A stretch of 64,000 nt of DNA from Paramecium sonneborni (Eukaryota > Ciliophora > Oligohymenophorea > Peniculida > Parameciidae), in assembly GCA_905182985.1 (NCBI GenBank), contig CAJJDN010000040.1:343352-407351 (forward strand), written 5' to 3'. Numbering within the stretch: position 1 is the first letter of the stretch; every line of letters starts with the position of its first letter. Shown piece by piece: positions 1 to 13,111 of this stretch. Both the position numbers and the translations under genes were made by a program. The notes beneath the pieces were generated by a model. The model was not told the origin of the DNA. It did no database searches and saw only the letters and a program-made list of their open reading frames with translations.

Positions 1-3000
1 AGATTACTATTCTTTCATGTTACTCGATTAATATAATTCTTCTAATTTTTATTTCAAATTTTTAATCTCTTATTAACTTTGTTATTCTTATTTTTCGAAT
101 TCCATTTATGATAAATCATTTTATAATTATAATTATTCATATAAAGATTTCTAATTTACTAATTCATATTCTAATTTTAATTTTTCATCTTAAGATTATT
201 GTTCTTATGTACGATTTTATAATGATTATTATTCAATTTATGATTTCAAAATTTGAATTTCTAATTAGTTTTATTTATCTCTTTCAAATAATTACTTTTC
301 TATCTCTCCATTGGATCTCTCAAATAATTCTAATTGCAATTTTAAATTAATTATTTCCTATTAACTTTCCAATTCTTTTTACTAAAATTAATCTTCCTAT
401 TTTTTACTTGTTTATTCTAATAATTTGATATTTTATTGCAAATTTATAATCTATACCTATACATCTTATTCTTTTTTTTGTAATTACTATTCTTTCAAGT
501 TACTTGATTATTATAATTCTTCTAATTTTGATTTCAAAGATTAAATCTCTTATTAACTTTCTAATTCTTATTTTTAAGATTACTATTCTTTCATGTTACT
601 TGATTATTATAATTGTTCAAATTGTGATTGTAAATTTTTAATTTATTCCTATAATTCTTATTCTTTTTTGTGTGATTACTATTCTTTTACGTAACTTGAT
701 TATTATTATTCTTCTAATTTTGATTTCAAATTTTAAATCTCTTATTAACTTTCATATTCGTTTTTTTGTGATTACAATTCTTTCATATTACTTGATTATT
801 ATAATTCTTCTAATTTTGACTTCAAATTTTAAATCTCTTATTAACTTTCTAATTCTTATTTTTAAGATTACTATTCTTTCATATTACTTGATTATTACAA
901 TTGTTCAAGTTGTGATTGTAAATTTTTAATTTATTCCTACAATTCTTATTCTTTTTTTTGTGATTATTATTCTTTCATGTTAATCGATTATTATAATTGC
1001 TCAAGTTGTGATTGTAAATTTTCAATTTTTTCCTAAAATTCTTATTCTTTTTTTTGTGATTACTATTCTTTTACGTAACTTGATTATTATAATTCTTCTA
1101 ATTTTGATTTAAAATTTTTAATCTCTTATTAACTTTCATATTCTTATTTTTGAGATTAATATTCTTTCATGTTACTTGATTATTATAATTCTTCTAATTT
1201 TGATTTCAAAGATTAAATCTCTTATTAACTTTCTAATTCTTATTTTTAAGATTACTATTCTTTCATATTACTTGATTATTACAATTGTTCAAGTTGTGAT
1301 TGTAAATTTTTAATTTATTCCTACAATTCTTATTCTTTTTTGTGTGATTACTATTCTTTTACGTAACTTGATTATTATTATTCTTCTAATTTTGATTTCA
1401 AACTTTAAATCTCTTATTAACTTTCATATTCGTTTTTTTGTGATTACAATTCTTTCATATTACTTGATTATTATAATTCTTCTAATTTTGACTTCAAATT
1501 TTAAATCTCTTATTAACTTTCTAATTCTTATTTTTAAGATTACTATTCTTTCATATTACTTGATTATTACATTTGTTCAAGTTGTGATTGTAAATTTTCA
1601 ATTTTTTCCTAAAATTCTTATTCTTTTTTTTGTGATTACTATTCTTTTACGTAACTTGATTATTATAATTCTTCTAATTTTGATTTAAAATTTTTAAATT
1701 TTTTTTGTGATTACTATTCTTTTACTTAACTTGATTATTATAATTCTTCTAATTTTGTTTTCAAATTTTAAATCTCTTATTAACTTTCATATTCTTATTT
1801 TTGAGATTACTATTCTTTCATGTTACTTGATTATTATAATTGTTCAAGTTGTGATTGTAAATTGTTAATTTATTCCTACAATTCTTATTCTTTTTTGTGT
1901 GATTACTATTCTTTCATATTACTTGATTATTATTATTCTTCTAATTTTGATTTCAAATTTTAAATCTCTTAATAAATTTCTAATTCTTTTTTTTGTAATT
2001 ACTATTCTTTCATGTTACTTGATTATTATAATTGTTCAATTTGTTATTGTAAATTTCTAATTTATTCCTAAAATTCTTATTCTTTTTTTTGTGATTACTA
2101 TTCTTTCATGTTACTTGATTATTATAATTCTACTAATTGTGATTGTAAATTTTCAATTTTTTCCTAAAATTCTTATTCTTTTTTTTGTGATTACTATTCC
2201 TTCATATTACTTGATTATTATTATTCATCTAATTTTGTTTTCAAATTTTAAATCTCTTATTAACTTTCATATTCTTATTTTTGAGATTACTATTCTTTCA
2301 TGTTACTTGATTATTATAATTGTTCAAGTTGTGATTGTAAATTTTTAATTTATTCCTAAAATTCTTATTCTTTTTTGTGTGATTACTATTCTTTCATGTT
2401 ACTTGATTATTATAATTCTTCTAATTTTGATTTCAAAGATTAAATCTCTTATTAACTTTCTAATTCTTATTTTTAAGATTACTATTCTTTCATATTACTT
2501 GATTATTACAATTGTTCAAGTTGTGATTGTAAATTTTCAATTTTTTCCTAATATTCTTATTCTTTTTTTTGTGATTACTATTCTTTCATGTTACTTGATT
2601 ATTAAAATTCTTCTAATTTTGATTTCAAAGATTAAATCTCTTATTAACTTTCTAATTCTTATTTTTAAGATTACTATTCTTTCATGTTACTTGATTATTA
2701 TAATTGTTCAAGTTGTTATTGTAAATTTCTAATTTATTCCTAAAATTCTTATTCTTTTTTGTGTGATTACTATTCTTTCATGTTACTTGATTATTATTAT
2801 TCTTCTAATTTTGATTTCAAATTTTAAATCTCTTAATAAATTTCTAATTCTTTTTTTTGTGATTACTATTCTTTTACGTAACTTGATTATTATAATTCTT
2901 CTAATTTTGATGTCAAATTTTTAATCTCTTATTAACCTTCTAATTCTTGTTTTTGGGATTACTATTCTTTTATGTTACCTAATTATTATTATTGTTCAAA

Positions 3001-6000
3001 TTGTGTTTGTAAATTTCTAATTTATTCCTAATAAGCTTATTCTACATTTTGAGATTAATATTCACAAAATTTAAATTTTTATTATAATTATTCATGTTAA
3101 GATTTCTAAGTTTCTAATTATGATTACAAATTTTCACATTAAATCAAGCTTTGTTTTTCTTTTTCTTTAAATAGTTCTTCTTGATCAATATATTATAATT
3201 TTAACTATTCTATTTAACATTTTATATTTGCATTTTCTTATTCAAATATTTTTTCATTTATTTTTAGCTAATTTTATAGGTTTTTATTCAATTCAAAACA
3301 TTCTGAGTTTTTTGATTATAAATTATTAATCTATTCATATAATATTTTTTCTTTATCTTTAAACTATTGTTCTTAATTTTTATTTAATTCCTATATTTAT
3401 TAATATTGACTACTCAAAATCTAAATTTCTTATAATTTCAATGCTTCTTCATCCTTAAATTTTTATTCTATAACCAAAAGTTATATTTATAACTATTTAT
3501 TTATTTTTTGATTCTCTTCATTTTTTTATAAAAATTAATTTTCTTTTTTTTATGATTCTTCTATTTGTTTTAAATATTATAATTCCATTAATTACTTTTA
3601 ATTTATTAAATTTTAAATTTCTTCATTCATTTAGTCATTTTTTTATTTAAATTCAATTTCTTAACTAATTTTTTCTTATTCTAACTTTAGATTTCTTTAG
3701 TATAATTGTTCTACTTCTTTTTTTAAAACTGTTTCTATTTCTAATAAGTCATTTTATGTTTTTTTTGATTACATTTATTCTTAATAGTTTTAATACTTTA
3801 ATTTTTCTAATTCTTCTAATAAAGATGATTCTTAAAGCTTTTATTTATTCAAAAATTATTCTTAAAGTTACTTTAATTCTTATAATTCCTATTACTCATT
3901 TCTGTAATTAATTGACATAGTTTCAATTTCTTTTTTTTAAATTTTTATTTCATCCTCAAATTAACTTTTTTAATTTTATAATATAATTATCTCACTACTT
4001 AATTTTTAATTTTCATCCTATTCTCTTTGTGTTATAGAATTTTTTGCAATTTCTTAATAAAGCTATACCTTTAATTCTTAAATTTAGCTTTTTAGGCTTT
4101 CAGTAGTATTTTCTAATTCAATATTTTCACTCTTTTTAATTGATTCGACTTGCTATTAAGACTAACTTATAGTTTATTTTTGGATAAGCTATTCAGATTC
4201 AACTTTTGAATTACTAATTACATAAAATTCTTACTTCGATTTTGAAAGTTATTCTATTTATCTTTTTTATTTTTATATCATTTATTTTTATTTATCGATT
4301 TATTCCTCTAATTATTTATATTTTTCTAAATCATGATTATCATTTTTATTTGTCTTTAAAATTTTTAATTCTTCAACTAACTAGATTTACTATTATAATT
4401 ATTAAGTAATCTGAAGGTTTTCTTTGTTATAGGTTTCAATAATGTTGATGATTTCTATTAGTTAATGAGATTGCTATTCATGTATTTAAAGGTCTTTTAT
4501 TTCTATTTCTGCTTTAGCTTTTTACAACAAGCTTTCGTATTTTCTTAACTTAATTTTACATTCTTTTAAAGTTGATTCTCCATCCAAATTTTTGCTATCA
4601 GCCAATTTTTCAATTTGTTTTTTCTAATTTTCCTTTTCCTCAAGAGCTAGTGACAAACTTTTTTATAACTCTAGCACTTAATTTTCTCGATCTAAATTAG
4701 TCTTTGCATATAATTCAATTTAAGTTCTTAATTAATTTATTTATTTTTCATATTTGTCATTCATAATTTCATTTTATTGTCTAATAGTTTGTAAATCTAA
4801 ATTTATCTATATAATTGCTTGGAATTACCTCTTATTAATTAATTATTTTTTTCTCTTAAATTTTAATCATCGAGATTGATAAATCCAGATCCAATATCAT
4901 TTTAATTTATTTTTACTGACATCCTTTTCTATGAATAATTATAAATTTTACTAATCCGATGTTTTCTTTTAGTTTTTTTTCGATTTCAGCTCTTAATTCT
5001 TATTCAATAGTTGCTTTTTCTTCTTATAATTTTTTATTATCTTGTAATAAATCACATTTATACTTTCTTTTTCTAAAGCAACAGCTTTTTCTAGTTTTGA
5101 TATTTAGAATTAAATCTTTTTATCCTTTGATTTCATTCCATTGATTTCACATTCCAATTCAGTTATTTTCTATTCCAATTCAATTTTAGTTTTTTCTAAT
5201 AAGACTATTTTTTATTCTTTTTCCTTAATTATCTAAGAATTAATAATTGAAGCTTATGCTGATTCACTATCCTATTTTAAAGTTGTTTTAGATTTTGTTT
5301 CAATTTCTTCTTAATTATCTGAATTATTTGCATTATCTAAATCTTAAGTTTTAATTTGCTCCAGTTTTTTTTAACTTATTATATCATTTTACAATCTCTA
5401 TTTTTATATAATCTCTCTAGTATTAAATGTTCCAAGAGTTTTATTTCTAGTCATTGTTTATTTTTTTTAATTCTCAGTTGCTTCTGGTTTATATTTTTCC
5501 AATTCTTTCATTAAATCTAAATTTAATATCTTAAATATTTACTTTTATTTCTTTAATTCATAAGGTCTAGTTAATTTTGCAAGTCCCTATTTTACTAATC
5601 TAACTTTTTTTTAGATTTTTCCATTTCTTCAAGGTCCTTCTCAGTTTTTTTCAATAATTCATCCTTATCTTACAATTATTATTAAATTGTTATAAGTTAA
5701 GTATGCTAAAACCATTGACCTTCTCCTTGAATTTGCTAATTCTAAATAGGTAATTACTTAATTTTATAATAATTTATTCTGTTGCTAGGAATCCAAATAT
5801 TTATAATTAATTTTCATTTTTTCAATGTCTTCTTCTAATTGAGAGATCTAATCAATAAGTTCACCATTTTTTTCATTTTTTTCTAATATTTATTCCTAAT
5901 ATAGATTCTGTTAATTTACTTATAATTGGAGAATATCCTACTTCTATTATTCTAAATTTATTATGAGTTATTAATGCTATTTTTCTAAATCTCCATATTA

Positions 6001-6256
6001 TAGATTTCTATTCTAAAGATAATCTTTTATGTTGTTAAATTTTTACTCAATATTGGTATAATTTGTTTATTTAAGTCTTCTTTAGTTCTTATTGCCTACT
6101 GTAAAAAAATTATCTCTAAATTTTTTCTATTATATCATTACAGTTTTATCCTGAAGATTCTTTTTGGTTCATTATCACATCTAGAATTGAATTCTAGTTT
6201 TCTTCTTAAAATTTTCCCACAAAAATGCGGATGTCATCATCATTAAAATCTTCCAT
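1..6256 (-). CDS. giant coiled-coil repeat protein, 3' end beyond the window
   Basis: Under the ciliate code the minus strand is almost free of TGA from the ATG at 6256 to base 1. The N terminus reads MEDFNDDDIRIFVGKF. The rest is Gln/Glu/Lys/Leu-rich heptad sequence typical of long coiled coils. Two introns are well supported because they restore the frame: 5736-5757 (22 nt) and 5517-5542 (26 nt). One more splice or shift is needed near 6090-6180, which I could not settle. From about 3054 down to 483 the protein consists of 32-residue repeats (separate entry); below that, diverged copies continue to base 1 with no stop, so the C terminus lies outside. No catalytic domain is visible. A cytoskeletal or basal-body scaffold is a guess from composition only. 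Confidence 0.8.
483..3054 (-). repeat. 96-bp tandem repeat, about 27 copies, coding 32-residue coiled-coil units
   Basis: The phase mark ATTAC (or ATTAT/ATTAA) recurs exactly every 96 bp at 483, 579, 675, 771, 867 and onward to 1635, then after one short 75-bp interval at 1710, and again every 96 bp to 3054. Both 96 and 75 are multiples of three, so the minus-strand frame is kept. Each unit encodes 32 residues of two alternating types, both ending in a version of LQQSSNMKEQQS. One type carries LESQQEIQSLKSKLEE, the other YQEKIENLQSQLEQ. A 32-residue period equals three heptads plus one 11-residue hendecad, which fits a continuous coiled coil. Confidence 0.93.
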
Positions 6257-6652
6257 AAAAATAAAATTTAATTCTCATTTACTTAAGAAAATTCGCTCAT
6301 TCATAATATTTAAGTTTAACATTTTTGTTCCTTCTAAACATATACAATACTTTCAATAAATTAAAGAATGTGTTTATATTACATTCATAATGCCAATTGA
6401 CTATCAATAACAAAAAAAATCGAAACCCTAAAAATAGAAAATAAGTATTAATTGCTTCTTAAAAGAAAAAATTTTTAGAAATTATGAAAACCTGAGGGAA
6501 TAAATAAATGAATAAACAACAATTAACTCAAAAAAATAAAATAATATAAGAAGTGAAAAACAATTGGTTTGTCTAAAATTAAATTGAAACTTTAAGACCT
6601 CTATACTTATAAAATCAAAAAAATTAAAATAAAATCCTATTTGGTCTATTTA
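6257..6652. other. AT-rich intergenic stretch, no gene seen
   Basis: About 400 bp upstream of the giant coiled-coil gene start at 6256. No frame in either direction reads like protein. It should hold the promoter of the minus-strand gene; I see no distinct motif. Confidence 0.5.
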
Positions 6653-7700
6653 TGGAAGATATATTTGCTCAAACCAAGCAATTTGCTTTATAGGCAAAAA
6701 AAATAGCAAAAACTTTGGAAAATTTTATAATTTAATAAGTAGAATTCTATATCATAAACAATTAGAAATTTGTTGCCTGAAACTTAGTTCAATGAGCTTG
6801 TTCCAAGAATTTTGACTATTTTTTTAGAATGATTTGAAAATGTTAAATTATTTTTAATAAGAAATTTTCTTTAGATTTGCATATAATTTTGGAATTATTT
6901 GAAAAAATGAAAACAGATGGAGAAATTGCAAATAAGTCTTTATCCAATTAAATTATAAGCTATTCCTAAATTTTTTAGATTTTCTTCATAATGATTAATA
7001 AAAAAAATTATCCTTTTTTACTTTTGTTAAATTACCAACATAATTTTAAAAGTAATTTAAAGTTTTAGTCGAAAAATTATTTAAAAAATACAGAACTATA
7101 CTTTAAAATAAAAGGAAACTAAGAAATATTATGACCATTAAACTTAACAATTAGATTTATTAATAATGAAATATTTTTTCATTCATTATCATATTGAAGG
7201 CTATTTAAATTCGAACATTAAAAAATAGTTTTAAATTTATTTAACTTTGAACTCTATATTTTTCTGAAGTTTTTTCTCACTCTAGGTACTTTTGAATAAA
7301 AAATTTTATTGCTAAACCATAAAAAATAATTATGAAAATTCAAATGCAACTTATTGATTAAAATCTAATGTTCTTATGGAGATATCTAAATTCTTCAAAT
7401 ATTTTAGGATTAAAAATAAATATTATGTAATAATATTTTTCATTAATATAAAATGTAGTCAAATCATTTTTTATAATTATTCAAGGCCACACAGAATTTA
7501 AAAAAATATATTGTTATTTAAAACCTTTAAGAAAAATTTCAATATTAGATATTTTGATAGATGATGAAAAAAAATTGAGTGCTCATTTAAATTAATTTTA
7601 ATTTTTATTGGAATTGCCAAGTTCTCAAATTTTATAATTATAGTTCTATAGCATTTCAAGTGTAAAAAATTAGTTTATATTAATTTTAATATAAATAATT
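6653..7700 (+). pseudogene. possible degenerate protein-coding remnant
   Basis: An ATG at 6653 opens a convincing N terminus (MEDIFAQTKQFALQAKKIAK) that stops at a TGA after about 46 residues. Downstream, protein-like segments appear in shifting plus-strand frames: around 6905-7167, and around 7307-7700, where about 130 codons lack TGA. I could not join them with introns of the usual 20-34 nt. It may be a decayed gene, a gene with sequencing errors, or chance open frame in AT-rich DNA. Confidence 0.3.
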
Positions 7701-7703
7701 TGA

Positions 7704-8083
7704 ATGGGTAACAGTGCATCGTAAAATGAATTTAATGCTTAACATTATTAGAATAATTCAGGTTTATCTATAAAAGAAGTAGAAGGGATAAAAAATGTTT
7801 TTGATTCTTTGGATCCAAAAGTAAATATCGAAAAAATTCAAAATGTTAGGATGGCCAAATATAGACAGGAACACTTCGAAAGCTTTACAGAGATTCATAT
7901 GATGCTCCATAGTTAAATAATAAGATTGGTGATAGAGAAACATTAACTTTTGATCAATTTTTTGAGTTGATGAAAACAGATATGCTTGAGAAAAAACGAC
8001 AATTCCCTGGAGTAGATTTCGATGATGGTATAAACGAAAATGTTTAATGCTTCTTTTGCCATCCTTAAAGACAACATAGTTGA
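7704..8083 (+). CDS. small EF-hand-like protein with N-myristoylation-type start
   Basis: Start MGNSASQNEF has Gly2 and Ser5, a typical N-myristoylation context. A 29-nt intron at 7821-7849 joins FDSLDPK to DGQIQTGTLRKLY, giving a helix-loop-helix that resembles an EF hand but with a loop one residue short of canonical. A second segment, DRETLTFDQFFELMK, looks like the helix of another hand. The frame ends at TGA 8081-8083 after about 116 residues, in a short Cys-containing tail. Calcium sensing at a membrane is an inference. The possibility remains that the true 3' end lies further on, after another intron. Confidence 0.55.
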
Positions 8084-8366
8084 ATTCATATATATACATT
8101 AAATTGAATTCTTGGTTATATATGTATAAATAAATTTGCAATTTTTTCTTTAAGAAAATATCTATTTCAAAATTTCTTTGTGAGACAAAAACAATCAATT
8201 GGAGCTTATTATTTTCTTTAATTAAAAAAAGGATTTTAATTCTTAAATTTTAAGGAAATTTATTAATCATAAGTAATAATTTTAATCTCAAATACTTTGC
8301 AAATTTATTTTAGAAGTATTATAAGAATATATATTTAAATAGGTTTTTGATATACGATGATATATA

Positions 8367-10369
8367 TCATTAAATAAATTAATCCTTATTTAACTTTTTT
8401 TTAAGCATTTCTTCAACTCTATTAGCAACTAATGGATGATATAACCATTTATCTAAAGCAAACCAGGCTTCAGCTTGAGTTCTTAAGTAAATTAAATATT
8501 TACGGATAATTAGGGATTAAAACTTCATAAGTACCAACAACATAAGATCTAACTCCCAAACTTTATAAAAATGTATGAACTGCATCAAGTCCAGGATCAT
8601 ATTTGCATAGAATTACAGTTTTATACCATTTGAAGGCAATTTTAGGCCCAGATTTAGTTCCTGATAATTTATAATAGTCATCTAAATCTTTTAATTTTGC
8701 ATGATTTAATTTAGTATAATTATCTAAAATTTATTGCATGAAGATCATTTTTTGGTTGGCCATGTAATTATTGTAATCATCAGCATTATCTGGTTTACCT
8801 TCATTTATCCATTTATTTGCTAAAGCAACAGCTTCATCATATTTAGAAGTTTTAAATTCAATAGTTTTTGGAGGTAACCCTAAATATAAAAGTAAAAAAT
8901 ACCTTATTAATAAACCCAAGGTTTATAAACAACAATAATTTCATCAACAATTTTTTAAGTATTTATTTTAACATTTGATCTAACCCATTGTAATAAGAAT
9001 TTGTAGAAATCATCTTCATCAATACTTTAAAATTTAAAATGATCTAAGTATTATCTTAACATTAATTTAAAGTTTTCTTCTCCTATTAATTATTCTAAAT
9101 AATATAATAATTAATATCCTCTTTCATAAGGGACTGAAGAAGTAGAATCATCAGGATTTTTCCAAATAGTAGTTGGATGTAATGTTTAATATGATTTTTC
9201 TTCAGGATCAGTAAAACCTTAAATTGCTGAAATTAAATTAAAATTTCCATTAATAGCTTCAATAATATCATAATCTTAAGGTCTTACGTATTTATATGTT
9301 TTTCTTTCTAAAAATACACAAAATCCTTCCATAATCCACATATTTGACCAATTATTACCAGTAACTGTATTACCCATCCAAGAATGGGCAATTTCATGAA
9401 CTGCAGTTCCAACACCACTTTTATCTCCTACAATAATAACAGGACTTGCAAAAGTTAATAAAGGGTGTTCCATTCCACCAAATGGAAACGATTAAGGTAA
9501 TATAACTATCTTATAATCTCCCCAAATATATGGACCAATATAATCAGTCATTTTTTCTATGAAAAATGGTAATTCTTCTAATTCTTTTGCATAGTCATCT
9601 AAATAAAATGGCTCAGAAATAACATAACAATTTGCTCCAATATGTTTCTATTCAATCTCTCCTGCTACTATACCTATCAAATATGCTGGAATTGGAATAT
9701 TTAATTAAAATGAATATTAATAAAATGTGGATTCTAATCCGTATTATTCGATTAAAGGTAATGATGCAATTTATTCTCCTGTCATAAATGCTTTAATTAA
9801 AGGATTTGTGCTTATCACTGTTGATGTATAAGTAAATTTCACACTTGGTGTATCCTGTAGAGGTATTATTGAACGACAATTATTACTTTCACATTGAGTA
9901 AACATGTAAGGTACATTCTTACTATGAGTTTATTCTTTTGTCAAAAAACCTACAGCCCTTGCTCTTTCATCAAAAGCGTATTTAATCCTTAATGTTAAAT
10001 TTTCTAAAGGATTATAAACTCTATCCAAAACTATATGTAATCTGTCACCTTAAATTAAAGATTATTATTTGACGACTTGGATTTCATATTTAAAAGCATT
10101 CCCATTCAATTAATATACATTAAGAATGTCTAATTGATATACATCTAAATCAATCTATTATAAATATAAACTGATACATAATTGGCATGCTTTAAAAACT
10201 TAAAAGAAATTTGAGCTGTGCCATTAACTATTTTTTTATCTAAATTTAATAACCATTCTACATGCAAATGGTTCATTCTTACTTCCAAATAATTACTAAA
10301 AGTATTTGGATCAACATCCACACTCAAACATTAATGCATCAAGAAAGCAAATATAATTAGTTTAAACAT
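8367..10369 (-). CDS. LTA4H: M1-family zinc aminopeptidase / leukotriene A4 hydrolase-like, with signal peptide
   Basis: Zinc metallopeptidase of the gluzincin M1 family. The substrate-anchoring motif reads GGMEH, followed by the zinc site HEIAHSW and, about 18 residues on, the third ligand in WIMEGFCVFLE. The catalytic tyrosine region is VPYERGYQLLYYLEQLIG, as in LTA4 hydrolases, and the linker WVYQQGLPP matches the start of their C-terminal helical domain. Introns at 10155-10177, 8880-8902 and 8482-8503 restore the frame. Length is about 640 residues, a little above the usual 610. The extra length is an N-terminal MFKLIIFAFLMHQCLS that looks like a signal peptide, whereas animal LTA4 hydrolase is cytosolic. 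Epoxide hydrolase activity cannot be judged here; aminopeptidase activity is the safer call. Confidence 0.92.
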
Positions 10370-10526
10370 TTTAATATATTTAATATATTTAATAAATATA
10401 TTAAATTATTAATGCTATATTTTAAGTTCTTTTACTAGCTGAATCAATATCAAATATTTATACTCTTTTTAACATTTTTAATAAGGTTGATACTTTTTTT
10501 GAATATAGAAATTAGAATTAACTATA

Positions 10527-12639
10527 ATGAATAAGTTCTTGATATTTATGATTGGTAGTTCTTGTTGTACTGATTTAATTTAATTAAATATGTTGCATAT
10601 ATTTAGAAGAAGTAAGAAATACATAAAGGTTTAGGTTTACATAAGATTGATATTTTTGGATAAAACATCACATTAAATATGAATCAAGAAGCTTAATACA
10701 CAACTGAATTTGGAGGAATATCCTCTTTAATTATTATTGTTGTTGTCGTGTTATTCTTCTTTTCAAACATCTTGGATTTTTTTGCAAAAACTTAGGTTTT
10801 TACAGATGATGAGACTTTAATATCTAAGGATCCATTATTATTAGAACTTAATTCTGAAAATTATATATTCGCTGTCTCAATTGAACAAGCTAACTTTTCT
10901 ATTAATCCTTTTTTTAACATTTCGATAGAGTAAAGGTAATTTATTCAATGAAATAAGATAATATGACAGAGATGATAATGGAGTTTTAAAGAAAACAATA
11001 TCATATATATAACTTTAAGAATGCAAATTTGATTAATTTGATAAAGTCTTTTCTAAGCAAGGAATTAATTTTACCGAATAATTCAATACATTGGGATTGA
11101 AATATTGGTTATGCCCTAAGTAATTAATTAAAATAACTTTAGAGATGATTTTAAAATACTTTTGAAAGGTTCTTATTCAAGTGAGGAATTTTAATTTGTT
11201 AAACTTATAGTAAAATAATGTGAAAATTCAACATCTAATTAAATTCAATCTTGGAATCCAGTTTGTGCTGATGAGTAGGTTAAACAAAAATATTTGGCTA
11301 AAGAAGGATAATTTAAACTCTAACTCTACTAAACTAATACAATAATTAATTAGAATAAACCCGAAAATTATTTAACCTAGTTTTTAGATAGTGATATGTA
11401 TTTTACATTTGTTCCGAATAAACTGTCAAGATAAGCTAATATTTATTTTAGAGAAGCCAAAATTATCAATGATAATAGTCTTTTACCAATTTAGTAATAA
11501 ATGTATTTTATTGTTAAGAGATCTAGCAGAATCAGCTGTGGTTGTTAGAAAAAATGAAGACTTTAGAGATTTGACAGAATTAGGAAGAGATACAGATGAT
11601 TAATATGCAATCATTTATTTAAGAAGAAGTTAATTCACTTAAATAATATCAAGAAAGTTTTAAAAATTAGGAGAATTATTGTCTTATCTCGGTGGTGTTG
11701 TTTAGATAATGAGATTACTCTTTGGTATTGTTATAGTATTTTGCAATAGATAATTAAGTAAATTCTTAAAATATTTAGTGTTAATTGAATTATCTAATAA
11801 ATTGTATGATTTTAAAGAAACAAAATTAAAAATAGTAGAATAACCTTCTCCTCCATAAATTACTGGAGGTGTTCCATAAGATACTGCTAGATCTAAATAT
11901 ATAGAAGATTAACTTAATTCTCCTGAACCTGATGTCATTTTAGATGTCAATAATGATATATTCTAATCTCCAAGTACAACAAATATCAAAGGTGCAATAG
12001 ACAAAATCTTATATGAGTCTAATCCCATCAGATTCTCATTCAAATTATTTCTAAATAAACTTACTTGTGGTTTAATGTTTAAAGATAGGAATGCTATCCT
12101 CCTAGAAAAAGCAATTAATAAAATGAATTAAGATTTAGATCTTCATAGCATTTTATATAAAATTCAAGAAATAAGTAAAATAAAGAAATTGTTATTCAAT
12201 GAATAGTAAATGATTTTATTCAATTTTACTCCTAAACCATAAATATCTCTACATTCTAACAGTAGAGTTCCGTCACGTTTATTGATACATGATTAAAAAA
12301 AATCAAGATTAAAAAGATAAAATAATATAGATGGCAATTAATAAGATTAAATTTCATGTTTGCTTTTGAATGTACAATTTCTGTATTAAATAGGCTTATG
12401 CATAAGTTAAGGATGAGATTCCAAGTGAATTATTAAGTAATTGCTAATTTAGAATTAATCAAAAATTAATTGAATTGATGATTCAAGAAACAAAGGATGC
12501 TGATGTTTCATATAAACATCTATCATAATCACCTAAAAAACCTTTTATATCTTTTAAGTTTTAGATTAATGATTAATAAAATGATTAAGATTAAATCAAT
12601 GAAAATATTGAAAACCCCATCATTACACAAAAACAATGA
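10527..12639 (+). CDS. ciliate-type two-transmembrane membrane protein
   Basis: Resembles an expanded ciliate family of putative transmembrane proteins. A conserved lead-in (IDIFGQNITLNMN) precedes the first hydrophobic segment, FGGISSLIIIVVVVLFFFS. A long, probably non-cytosolic region of about 250 residues follows, then a second hydrophobic segment around LGGVVQIMRLLFGIVIVF near 11690-11750, then a cytosolic C-terminal tail of about 280 residues. Introns at 10936-10969 (34 nt) and 12383-12406 restore the frame. The start is uncertain: ATG 10527 is the first in the region, but a splice between it and about 10600 is unresolved. Function is unknown for the family as far as I can say. Confidence 0.7.
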
Positions 12640-12718
12640 AATAAAAGTATTAAGTTTTATATGATAATATATTTTTATCTTCTAAATATTTTTTAATAAT
12701 TTAATTAATATATATTCA

Positions 12719-13063
12719 ATGAGAAAGTAAGTCTACACTTAAGCATATTTTTTGATCCAAAATAACCACAATTATAGCCATTCATTTGGAGTAAGAATGA
12801 AGTATGTTGGATTAAATACATTGATTGGAGTCTATGCTGCAGCTAGATATTATTTCAATGCATTAAGATTGAAAGTATTTATTTTTTTTAAAGCAACTAG
12901 TCAGCTAATGGCGAAACTACTTTCGATTGATTGGTTGAAAAAATATGAAAAATATAATAATAAATATCATAAGATATCATTACAAAATCTTAAATCTTTA
13001 TCAGATGCCAAATAATTATTTTTAGAAAGAATTAATAATAGCATTTCTATCTCCATACATTGA
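12719..13063 (+). CDS. small protein of unknown function, 114 residues
   Basis: A single open frame from ATG 12719 to TGA 13061-13063 without need of introns. The middle holds a moderately hydrophobic stretch (VGLNTLIGVYAAARYYF) that could be one membrane segment; the second half is basic and helical (WLKKYEKYNNKYHKI). No family recognised. It lies 79 bp after the two-TM protein and ends 48 bp before the stop of the convergent gene at 13112. Confidence 0.55.
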
Positions 13064-13111
13064 TCTGATATCAAATTCTAAAGAAAAACAAAATTTATTT
13101 ATGTTAATTAC

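Noticed and set aside
108..2732. Ile/Leu-rich plus-strand frames that look like repeated membrane proteins
   Set aside because: They are the antisense of the 96-bp repeats. The minus strand gives a charged, TGA-free coiled coil continuous with its flanks, while the plus frames are hydrophobic and broken at TAA/TAG in standard code.
7764..8198. 144-codon minus-strand frame
   Set aside because: Composition is Phe/Tyr/Ile-heavy and antisense to the EF-hand-like gene, which has a plausible start and intron.
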